64,000 bases of DNA from Scenedesmus sp. ARA3 (Eukaryota; Chlorophyta; Chlorophyceae; Sphaeropleales; Scenedesmaceae): NCBI GenBank assembly GCA_004335835.1, contig RWJK01001066.1:1-64000 (forward strand). The letters run 5' to 3'. Of this stretch, positions 1 to 11,500 are shown piece after piece; position 1 is the first letter of the stretch, and each line of letters begins with the position of its first letter. The position numbers were made by a program, and so were the translations under genes. The notes under the pieces were generated by a model. That model had not been told where the DNA came from. It searched no databases and saw only the letters and a list, made by a program, of their open reading frames with translations.

Positions 1-870
1 ATAACATCAGCATGTTTAGGGTGCACATGCGTGATGTAACTCAACAAAGTGGAATGCTCCAGCAATTCACACATTATCAAACCAAAGGTGCACTGTCACG
101 ACGTTGTGCTGATGCATAAGGGTGGCACTCATACATTGCCGTGGGATTTGCAACAATCAAAATTTACATATGATGACAGTGTTCTGGTCGTATAGCTCCA
201 CCCAAAGTGTGCCTAGAAACACCTAAGTACGTGGTGGAGCTACGCTCGGTGTAGCTAAGCCAGAGCCCTGAGTACACAGAGGTACAGAGTACAGCAACTT
301 TGCGCTGTTCAGCACTGGGGGAAGTACAAAATACAGGCCTATAAGGCCAAATTTTGCAGGGCTACGGTTTTTTGGTGTAGCCAAGCTGGGTTTAGTGTAA
401 GTGCCCTATGCCAAGTATATCTGCCGAGCCAGATCCCTGAAGTACACAGGGCTACATGCCTGCCTTCACCCGTGTGACATGTACTCAGTGTAGTCACCAC
501 CCCCTTGCACAAAGCCAGCAGCGCTAGCAGCATGTGGCGCAGGCCACCTGCCCTGGCAAAGCAGCGAAGACTGCTAGGGTAACGCTGGTTATGTCTTCCC
601 CATGAAACCATACTTGAAGGTGGCGTGGTGGGTAGGGGCCGTGACCGTTGCGCTGCACCCTGTGAACTGGCCAGATGGGGTAGACCTAGACCCTAGTCCT
701 GCAAGTGACACAGTTTGACCGTCAGCCTGCCGTCCGTGCAATTGATCCCAAGCAGCTGACAAGCATAAGATCGGGATACGCTGCAAGTTATCTTTGCTTG
801 GCGCTTCTCTCGTCCGAATTCCATGTTTCGTTGTTGTGCTCTGCCATCAAGCTACGCTGCATGCTGCTTG
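1..870. other. Upstream intergenic DNA with an imperfect direct repeat
   Basis: No convincing coding region is seen. A diverged direct repeat is visible: a segment at about 250-290 (gtgtag...agccagagccctgagtacac) recurs at about 415-465 (ccgagccagatccctgaagtacac), with related gtgtagcc words between them. No protein-like reading frame, splice pattern or RNA gene was recognised. Confidence 0.4.
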
Positions 871-1026
871 ACGAGATTTGAAAAAGAGCAATAAATGTTT
901 GCGCTGCTTACGAGTGTCATTCCGCCTGGTTGAGCTATGTGTGCTCGGCGTGAAGGTCACTGGCACAGCTACTGCTATCCAGCTCGACAGCTTTGATCGA
1001 GAGTGGCAGCAGGAGCTTGAAACCCA

Positions 1027-2105
1027 TGGGGCATGTCTCTCGGGAGCGGGACTGGCAGGTCTTGCAGGATGAGCGCAGGCGGATGCTGGAGCATGTGCTG
1101 GAGGTTGGTACTGCTGCATGCAAGCCAGCAACCACCAACAGCCGCAGCTTCCCTGCCTGACTGCAGCCAACATCCATTAGCAGTGGCAGCAAGGGTCCAT
1201 CAAATGCCTTGATGATGGCTACTGAAATTTTTACATAAAATCCAGCAGCGGGAACAACGACACAAGGATGTTGCACGTAGTCCCGTTTCTGCCAGCGGAT
1301 GCTCCATATGCTGCTGTGTGTTTGCCAACAAACAAGCTGCAGCACACGCTTACAGCATGAAGCTGGTCAACAACACATCTTCTCTTTCACAACATCAAGC
1401 TCAGCTATGAACTGTGTCAGCACATCAGCCAATCGCCTGCAATGTGTGACACTGCCTGTGCTGTCGCACCCAGGCGCACAAAGCGCGCGGCGGCAAGGTG
1501 CAGCTGCCTATCGGCATGAACACAGCAGAGCCGTGGCTGCTGGACGCAGTGGATGTGCAGGCGCTGCTGGCAGGTGGGCAGTGATGGCCTGCAGTTGGTG
1601 CGCGGATGGCTTGCAGATGATTTCTTGCAGCCGCTGAATGGTGCTGCAACACAGCACAGGGCAGCTGCAGCAGCTGCAGCAGCAGGCTCAGCATTCAGAG
1701 CGGCAGCAGCAGATGGCATCACTGCAGGTTGTCAGTTCCCCTCACTATGCTGCTGAGCGGAAGCTTTGTTGAGTGTACACTCAGCTGCCAGCCACGCCCA
1801 CCTGCAACATGCCATGGGGTTGCGCCACACTTGCCTTGCAGTTGTTTGTGTGTGTTGTGCAATTTAAAGCGCGTGTTGTGTTGTTTGCTTGCAGGACTGC
1901 ACCACAACGCCAAAGGCAACCTGGACCTTCTGCAGTACTGCAGGAGGGCAACCAGGTGCGGCTGACTGGGGAGGCTTTTGGATAGAAAGTGCTGCTGATC
2001 AGCAGCTGCTGCAGCCACAACAGCTGTGGCAGCAGCTGAGGCGAATCACAGCAGGCAGCACCGCAGTCGCAGTTCACGTGGCTGCAGAATATCACCGGTA
2101 AAAAG
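1027..2105 (+). CDS. Unresolved coding exons of an unidentified protein
   Basis: I do not recognise this gene and cannot build a full model. Several plus-strand stretches look protein-coding. About 1027-1100 reads as a charged helix (GHVSRERDWQVLQDERRRML) ending near a gttggt donor-like site. About 1475-1575 reads GGKVQLPIGMNTAEPWLLDA followed by a valine/leucine-rich helix. About 1640-1730 is Gln-rich (QLQQLQQQAQHSERQQQQ) after a ttcttgcag acceptor. About 1985-2096 ends before a gtaaaa donor-like site. The frames differ, so introns must separate them. Either this is a separate upstream gene with coiled-coil segments, or it is the 5' part of the DUF810 gene downstream; the known plant DUF810 N-terminus does not obviously match. 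RNA-seq would settle which. Confidence 0.35.
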
Positions 2106-2561
2106 CGTACTTGGGACAAAATATGCAACAGCAGTTGCTCAGGCAGCCCGTCTGTGCAGTGACAAGCAGCAGCAGCAGCAGCAGCAGTGGCATGAGCGTC
2201 ACAACACCTGCTGGACATGTCAGCCCTGGTGGCGTGTCACTGCGCAAGCACCTGATACACGCCAGCCAGCAGACTGCAACCCCATCATCAGCAGATGCTC
2301 AACAGCGTGGACCCACACTACACACTGCTTTCAAACCCTAGACATCAAACCCTGCTTGCAGGACGATGCCTGCAGCCAACTAGATGGACAGCAGGGGCCG
2401 CAGCTTGACTGATGTCGGCCACCTCACTGCAGCAGGGGGCTGGAGCAGTGCAGGCGGCGCTGACGACGATGATGCAGCTGATCCATCCAACGCAAAGCAT
2501 TTGATTTGCGCTTGTAATTGCTTGCAGGACGCTGTCTGCAGCCAACAGCAGGGGCAGGAGC

Positions 2562-5500
2562 TTGACAGACGCCGGGTGGAGCGCAGCAGGCGGCGCTGAT
2601 GGCGATGATTCAGCAGAGCGGGAGGCGCCGCTGCTGCACCTGCCGCAGCTCAACACGGGCCTGTCGGAGGCTGAGGTGAAGGACCTGGCCTACCTGGTGT
2701 TTGCTTCCAATTGCGGCAGCAGCACTGATGGTGAGCGAGCGTTGATTGGGGTATGCTCTGCTGCTAAGGGATTGGGGAGCAGCCCCGCCAGCCATTCACA
2801 AAAACCTGCCCTGTGCCGTGCTGCAGCATGCACTGCATCTTGAGCATAGGCTGCTTTGCATGCTGTGACACGGGCCTCTCTGAGGCTGAGGTGAAGGACT
2901 TGGCCTACCTGGTGTTTGCTGCATATTGTGGCAGCAGCACTGATGGTGAGTGGCAGCCTGGAGGAAACTTTTGCTGCCTGCAGGAAACTTAGCAGCTGCT
3001 GTGCGCAGCCAGATGGACGTTGACGAGGCGTGGGCAGGCGATGTAGCGCGGCCGCCTGCACAGTACACATTATACAACTGCTGCGTATGTTGTCTGTCTG
3101 CCTGCAGAGGAGTTGGCAGTGACTGTGCGCAGTCAGCTGGACGTTGACGAGGCGCGGGCGGGCGAGGTGGCGCGGCTGCTGGCGCTGGTCAGCAGCACGC
3201 TGCACAAGATGCGCGACGCCACGGGTGAGCCGAAGAAACAGCAACACCAGCAGCAGCAGCAGCAGCAGCAGCACGGGCAACAGCAGCAGCAGCAGCAGTT
3301 GACAAGCATGGTGCATATGGGGCGTGCAGGCCTGACGTTGTGTTATTCGGGCGAGAACGCAACGTGCATTTGCACGCAGTACTTGCAGCTGGCAGCACCT
3401 ACGGACTTTTAGGCAGTTCTGCTGCAATGTGCCGAGGCTAATTGTGCTGCCATGATTGTTGTGTGCTGTGCTGCGGGCTCGCCGCCTGTGAGTGAGCTGA
3501 ATTACTGCATGTCGTGCCATGTCATGCCATGCAGGCTCGCTGCCAGTAAGTGAGCTGTGGACTGCCAACCTGGAGCTGCCGGTGTGCCTGCTGGGTGTGG
3601 TGCTGCCCAAGGACTTCAACAGGTGCGCCCGCTGCTGCTGCTGCTGCTGCTGCTGCTGCATGAAAACACCTGGTGCCGGCATTGTGTGCTAAGTAATCCT
3701 GTTTTGCAATGGAAGTTTTCCGGTAGGCGTGGTACTTGTGCTGCACAATGGGGCTGGGCCCAGTACAGCTTCGACACACCTGCACATCTCTGCTGCTGAT
3801 GGTGCTGATGCGCCTTGCTGCCACAGGTTCCGCAGCTTTGTGGTGTGGCGCGACACGCTGAGCTATGTGCTGCTGTGTGCGGCCACTGCTGCTGCTGCTG
3901 CTGCTGCATCTACAGCTTGACCTGCTGCTGCCATCGTGTGCCATGTCCAGCTGCTGCTGTAACAGAGGATGTTCTGCGCATGTGCGGGCCTCATCTACGT
4001 GTTGACACATTTGGTCCCGCAGGTTCCGCAGCTTTGTGGTGTGGCGCGACACACTGAGCCATGTGCTGCTGTCAACGCTGGCAGCCAGCGTGCGCGACGG
4101 CTGGCAGCAGCAGCACCAGCAGCAGGGCGGGGGCAGCAGCTCGCCAAGCGCGCAGCAGTTGATGGCCAGGTGAGAACGGCAGCCAGCACACATGCTACTG
4201 TTGCTGCTGCTGCAACCTACGCATGGCATAGCTTATGGGCTTGCTGCTGCTGCTGCAACCCAGCGCATGGTGTAGCGCTGCTGCGACCCACGCATGGCGC
4301 AGCTGGCGGGCTTGCTGCGGCAGTGCCTCCGTGCATTCCAAAAGTTCACCCTACTGCTGCTGCTGCTGCCGCTCTCACTGCGCCTCCTGCCGTGACAATG
4401 CACTGCTGCTGCCACTGCTGCTGTCGTTCCGCCACTGCCATCCCTCTGCTGCCGCTGCTGCTGCTGTCAGGCTGAAGGCCTCGCTGCGGCGCTGTGATGT
4501 GCGTGACGCTGACGACTTTGATGAGGAGGAGTACAGGGCAGCCAGCAGGGCGGTAGGGGAGCACGCGTACGCCATCATACAGGTGCGATGCGGAGATATC
4601 AGCAGTGCGCCAGTACAAAGAGAGATTGGCTGTTGTGTCGGGCGGGACCATGCATGGGAGCACGCGTACGCTACTCTGCATGTGCAATGGGGGGCAGCAG
4701 CGGGGTGTGGGGAGTGGTGTGAGGATTATAACTGCTGAGTGCTGTGGCTGTTTTGGGTGGGGTGGGGTGGTGTGCGTGATGCTGACGGCTTTGATGAGGA
4801 GCAGTACAGGGCCGCCAGCAGGGCAGTTGGGGAGCACGCGTACGCCATCATACAGGTGCGATGCGGGGAATCAGCAGTGCTACAACACAACATACAGGGG
4901 ATCTTGCTGTTGTATCTTGAATGAGAACACGCATGAAAGCACGCGTACGCTAGTCTGCACGTGCAAGTGGGGGCAGCAGTGTGATGTGGGGAGAAGTGTG
5001 GGGGTTGGTACTGCTGTGGCTGTTGTGGGTGGGGTGGTGTCATGTGCGTGACGCTGACGACTTTGATGAGGAGCAGTACCGGGCAGCCAGCAGGGCAGTG
5101 GGGGAGCAGGCGTACGCCATCATACAGGTGCGGTTAGGAGGGGCAGCAGGGCTACAGGCGGCAACAGCGTGGGCAGCTGCGTCGTAGCTTATGTGTGCAA
5201 GGTGTGAGATGTTGCTGCTCTGACAGTCTGCTGCTGCTGCCGCTGCTGCTGCTGCCGCTGCTGCTGCTGCAGTGCGTATCTGCCGGCTGGTCCTTTCCGT
5301 GGGGCCTGCGTGTGCGGCTGTGTGAGATGCTGCTTCGGGGCGTGTTTGACACGCTGGATGAAGCAGCATACATTGAGGGCGCTGATGCATACCTGCAGCT
5401 GCTGCAGGTGAGCTGCTGCAGCACCTGCAACATGTGTTTGTTGGCAGCATACAAAGTGTGTTTGACACGCTTTATGAGGCAGCTTACATTGAGGACGGCG

Positions 5501-8500
5501 ATGCATACCTGCAGCTGCTGCAGGTGAGGTGCTTGGGTGACGGCATGCACATGTTTCCTTCTTTCTGCAAGCGAGAGTGCAAAAAGCGCAACACTGCACC
5601 AGGAGCAGCAGTCTTTGTGCGCTACTGGCGGCTGCAGCACAGCTGTTTCATGCCCAGCAAGCCGTGCATGCTCCCTAGCTGCTGCAGCCAAGACGGCCTT
5701 AGCTCAGCTGTGCTGTCTTGTGCTTGGGTGTTGTCCGGCCGTCACACAATAGCAATTAATAGGATATGATTGCATTTCAAATGCTGAGCGCAGGCGCGGC
5801 TGTGGCCGCTGCTGGGTGTCTCCCCCTCCATGCACAACGCGGGCTTTGCCTGGGTGCACTTCCGCCAGTTTGTGCTCACGCGGCACCCGGGACTGGTGGC
5901 AAAGACCAAGGCGCTGCTGAAAAGGCTAGCGCTGCTGGCACGGCAGCACAGCCGCGGCAACAGCGGCGGCGGGAGCGGGTGAGCAGTGCAACTGTTCTGT
6001 GGTTGTTTCTGTGCTTTTTGCGCTGCATGCTCGCTTCCGCATCTGCTGCAATAGCTTGCCTGGCCTCAACCCAAGCATGGCGGTAAAAGCAGGGAAGTTG
6101 AGTGTGGCATGCCTTGTGTGAACACGGATACAGACAAAGCATGTAGTTTGTGCTCACGCGGCACCCGGGGCTGGTGGCAAAGAGCCAAGGCGCTGCTGAA
6201 AAGGCTAGCAATGCTGGCAAGGCAGCACAGCCGCGGCAGCAGCAGCTGCGGCGGCAGTGGCAGCGGGTGAGCAAAAGCCGCTTGTGTCAGAGTCGTCGCT
6301 GTTTACGCTGCATGCTCACTTGCACGCCTGCTGCGCTGGGTTTTCTTGCTCTGGCGGTGGTTACCTCAAGCATCCTTTGCTCAAGCTGGGGGCGGATCTG
6401 CAAAGACACGGCATGTGGAGTGCCCTTGCAACAACTTGCACAGATGACACAGGTGCATGTTTGCAGCAACCAAGCACCTAATCCTCTTGCTGTGCAGCAA
6501 ACTCGACTGGCAGCTGGCAAATTACCCACAGACAATCCAGCGCTTCCCTGCATTGGTGAGCGTACAGGTGGGTCACTGCGGCCTTTGCTCATGCTCATAT
6601 CAGCTGAAGAGTCACCCCTCATCCCCTGGCACTGCAGGGCAGGTGCTGCTGGCGGCAGCAGCACAGCAAATGGCAGCAGCAGCAGCAGCGCGCCTGGTGA
6701 ATCCTCGGAGGATGCAGCGCTCACGCGTGGCGTTGGCGCTGCTGTCATCGACTGGACTGCGGAGCGGCTCGCAGACTACCACGCGCGGTGAGCAGCAGCA
6801 GCAGCAAGCTGCCGTGCGTGGTGCGCAGCAGTAGCAGCAAACTAGTGTGCGCCGGGAGCAGCAGCGGCAGCAAGCTGGCGTGCGTGGTGCTGCATGTCAC
6901 TGCATGGGCAGCGCCGCGACATAGTCAGGCTGTGCAGCGTGCAGAAAATCAGCAAGGCTGCCAGCGCTGCGCCCGCACATGCAGCACTCAACCTCATCAG
7001 CCCCCTGCTTGAGTTGGAGATAGAGTGCCTCTGTGACATGCCCACAACCACTTCCTGGCCTGGCTTGCCTGTGCGTGTGCGTCATATGTGGCAGTGCTAC
7101 TCTCAAGCGTGTGTGTTGTGCTGTGCATTGATGGACTCCAATAGTACCGATCATATTCCATGAGTGTGCAAGCTGTCGGGCGTGGTAGGGCCTGACGCGC
7201 TGCCAAACCTGGTTGGTCATGTGTGCATTTGAAAACCACCAAAAATAGCAGCATCAACAGTGTTGATATATTTGAACAATAAAACATGATGTTACTTGTG
7301 CGTGCAGGCTGTCAGGCGTTGGTGGGCCTGAGGCGCTGCCCAACCTGGTTGACGTAATGGCCTTTGCAGCGCTAGCGCGCGGGGCTAGCCAGCAGGAGGT
7401 GGGCGACATGCTGGCGGCAGCCATCCGCAGCAGCGTGGAGAAAGGTGAGTACCATGGGTGGCGAGTAGTGATGTTGATTATGTATTTGCCAGCTTGATTG
7501 CATGCACACTGCCTTGTTACCTGGCATCCTGGTGCACTTTGGCATGCAGACATGCGCACCAACAAAGCTGGTTACCACCTGCGCGGAGCTGACAATGCAC
7601 AATCGTGTTTAGAGTGAACGCAATGCTTGCACTGCCTGCCTTCACGCATCCTGCCTGCAGAGCTGCAGCGCCGCCTGGCTGCTGCCGGCTCTGTGCAGGG
7701 CTGACAAAGCACCCTTCTGTTGTGCTAAGAACAAATGCCTGCGCTGCCTGCCATTCTGCATCGTGCCTGCAGAGCTGCAGCGCCGCCTAGCTGCTGCTGG
7801 TTCGCCTGAGGACGAGGCTGAGGCCTGCAGCAGCATGTGCAGCATTGTGAAGGAGCTGGCACGGGAGCAAATGAACAGCTGGGCCAGGTGGGTGGCTGCA
7901 GCGCACACTGAAGATATATTTTATTGCATGTCTGTCTCTCGTTTTAGGTTGTTGTTGGGGCGGCAGCCGGCCTGCAGCAGCATGTGTAGCATAGTAAAGG
8001 AGCTGGCATGCGAGCAGATGAAGAGCTGGGCTAGGTGAGGCGCCTCAATGCAGCTGCTGCACCTACAGCTGTACTGCACAGCCTGCCGGCGGCTGCGCAC
8101 TCAATGGCGAGTGCACTGCTTGATTTTTAACGCGCTTGAACCCCTGCTACCCCAACTGAACATCAAACCACTGCTGTTGGTTCACTCCGATTATGCTCCT
8201 GTCTTATGTCTTCTTTACATATGTTCAAACATCTGTTCTGCACCACCTGCAGTGGCTTCAGCGGGCAGCTGCCGGAGGCGGTGCCGCTGGCGCTGGCGGT
8301 GCTGCTGCTTGATTCAATACACCAATACCTAACGTGCTGGGCTGACGAACCAAAAGTAATTCTGATGGATGCTGCTGCACCTGGTGTTGTTTGCAGCGGC
8401 TTCAGTGGGCTGTTTGTTCAAATTTATTATCCTCCTGTCTTACGTGTTGCAAACGCGTTGTATGCTGCACCTCGTCATGTCTGCAGCGGCTTCAGCGGGC

Positions 8501-11500
8501 AGCTGCCTGAGGCGGTGCCGCTGGCGCTGGCGGTGCTGCTGCTTGATTCATTATACAAGCACCTAACGTGCTGGCCTCACCAACCTAAAGCAATGCTGAT
8601 GGATGCTGCTGCACCTGGTGTTGTTTGCAGCGGCTTCAGTGGGCTGTTTGTTCACACTGACTATCCTCATACCTTACGTGTTTCAAACGCGTTGTATGCT
8701 GCACCTCATTCTATCTGCAGCGGCTTCAGCGGGCAGCTGCCAGAGGCAGTGCCGCTGTCGCTGGCGGTGCTGCACGGCGCTGCAGGGGCGCGGCTGCTGC
8801 CGTGGCTGAGCAGCATCAGCAGCTTAGACGAAGAGACCTGCGAGGTGCGGGCTGCAGGATGGTACTGAGTTGTTGGTGCAGTGCTGTGTCTGCAACGTTT
8901 AGCAGTGGGCCGTGGCTGGGCAGCATCAGCAGCGTGGATAAAGAAACCTGCGAGGTAGAGCAAGCTCGGGGAGGGATGATTGCTGGTGCAGCAATCTGGT
9001 GCAGCAATTTGTTTTTGATTGTGATGCTACTGGCTGCAGTTGTACTACCATCACATGTTGCATGTGACAGTGCTCGTGGTTCGGGTGAAGGGTACTGCGC
9101 TGCTAATTTCACCAGCTTCCGGCTGGTACATACTTGTGTGTTGTGTTGAGGGCTTGTGAACACCCGTTGCACTCTTCATCGGGCTTCGGCACAGCACCTG
9201 CGCCAAGCTCTTGTCTTCTGAAGCTATCCTTGAATTGCGTGCTGCTGCAGGCGCTGCGTGCTGCCATGGAGCTGGAGCCGCTGCTGCTGGGGCCTATCAC
9301 AGCAGCAGCAGCAGGCTGCCAGCACCCTACCACACGCCGTGCGCTAGGTGGGTGATTCAGTACGGATGTGTTGTGGCTGGCACGTGTGTTGCAAGATCAT
9401 GCGTTGGGTCCATCAATTGACGGAGGCTTTGACCATGCACTGTGACCCCAACTTGCAGAGTTCTTTCGCATACGCTGCTGCCTTTTGACACCTTTGTTGT
9501 GTGCCTGCAGAGGCCGCAAGCGCATGGGATGTGCCCACGCAGCTGCAGCCTGTGCTGGCGGCCTGGGTGCACAAACAGATCTCGGGCTTTGAGTTGTGGG
9601 TGGCGCGGCAGCTGCAGCAGGAGAGCTGGCAGCCGCTGGCGCCAGGGCAGGTGCGGGACTGTGGGCATTCAACCGCAGCTGCAGCGCAGCGACACATTTA
9701 TTCACCAAGGAATATGCACTTTGACCTACGGGGATGTTATGCCACCAATAGAAATTGCATGGTGCCAGCTGCAGCAGCAGAGCTGGCAGCCGCTGGCGCC
9801 AAAGCGGGGCGGCTCAGTGTAACGAAGCTGCAGTAACAGTTGCATTTGAACACTGCACCTGAAAGCGTGCGTAAGCTCCCACAATTTGATTTTGCTGGCA
9901 GCTGCAGCTGGCGAGCTGGCAGCCGCTCGCGTGAGGGCAGGCGTGTGCATATGTTTCACGTCATATTATGCCTGCAACTGCGCGCCGCATGTCTTGTCTG
10001 CAGCCGCACTCTGCCAGTGCGCGCGAGCTGCGGCGCATTGTGATGGAGTCGCTTGACGCGCTGTTTGAGCTGGGGCTGCCGCTGCCTGCAGCCGTGGTGG
10101 GCATGCACATGGAGGGCGTGGACGGCATGATGCAGCGGTGAGACATCTGGCTGATGAGTGCTGCATGCTGCACGGTGCGCAGCTCAAGGCCACGGCTTGC
10201 ACATAAAAGCCCTGTATGGCTTGATGCAGCGGTGACCAAGGATGGCGCGCAGGGTGTCCAGGATATGCATGTGCTGGTGACCAGGCGCTGAACTATGCGT
10301 CACTTGGGCATGTGGCCGTTATGCACAAGTGTGAGTGGTCATTTGCGTTTGCACTCCAGTTTGGTGTCACTGGACCCAGCCTAGCATGTTTGCAAGCAAC
10401 CTTTCTCTGCCTGGTGCTCCTGCTGCTGCGCTCCTGCTGGCTTCTTTTGCATCATCATGCACCTGGCAGGCTATCTTGGAGCGCCTGGGCCCCTGGGCAG
10501 CAAAGTTACCATGTGGCGAACCACCTAACTTCTGGCTGCTGCTGTTCCGGCCATCAGGTACCTTGCGGGCATCCTGGAGAGGCTGGGGCCTTGGGCTGCG
10601 CTGGTGCCGCAAGCGATATATCTCTGCTTGATGCTCCTGCTGCTCCGCTCCTGCTGACTTCTTGTCCCTCATCAGGTACCTTGCAGGCATCCTGGAGCGG
10701 CTAGGCCCCTGGGCTGCGCTGGTGCCGCCGCTGCCTGCACTCACGCGATACAAACGGGAGGTGGCTGTGAAGCAGGTGCGTGCGCAGCTGCTGCTGCTGC
10801 TGCTGCACGGCTGCATCTGCGGCCGAGCAAAAGCTGATGCAAAGCATGCCTGTGTGGGGGCCGGCAAGCTTCTGTAGATGAGCCAGTGCAGGCAGGTAGC
10901 GGCATGACACCCTCAGGTGCCCTGACACACTGCTATAATGCTGCCAGCCTACTTGTCTGCTGCTGCTGCTGCTGCTGCTGCTGCTTCAGGAGGAGGCTGA
11001 GTCAGGCATGCCTGGCCTGCCTGAGGCGCTGCCCCCGCCAGGCACCGCCAGCAAAAAGGGGCTGCCTTTCCTGGAGTGTGTGAGGCGCACGCAGCAGGAG
11101 TGAGTGGGCAGTGCAGGCATTCATAATGTGCTGCTGAGCCTTGCAGCACGTTCAACAGCTTACAGCAGACAGGAAGCGCCACAGTGCATTGAGCACCTTT
11201 GTGCTAAGTCGCTGTTGTTCTAGTGGGGCTTGGTCTGCTGCCAGTATGTTGCAGTGCTGTCCTGCATGAACACCGTGCTGCTGCTGCCGCTGCTGCTGCT
11301 GCAGGCCGCATGCTGAGCGCGTTGAGGCCCTCAGCCCCGAGGTGCTTGCGCTGCTGCTGCTGGCTGCATGCTGAACGTGTTTGAAGGGGCTAAGGTGCTG
11401 CTGCTTCTGCTGCTGCTGCTGCAGGCCGCATGCTGAGCGCATCGAAGCCCTGAGCCCCGAGGTGCTGGTAGTGATGATGGCCAGCCTGGGCTACCTGCTG

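Noticed and set aside
2690..3682. 330-codon minus-strand open frame opposite the DUF810 gene
   Set aside because: Antisense of CAG/CTG-rich exons; the plus strand carries the family motifs and splice sites here.
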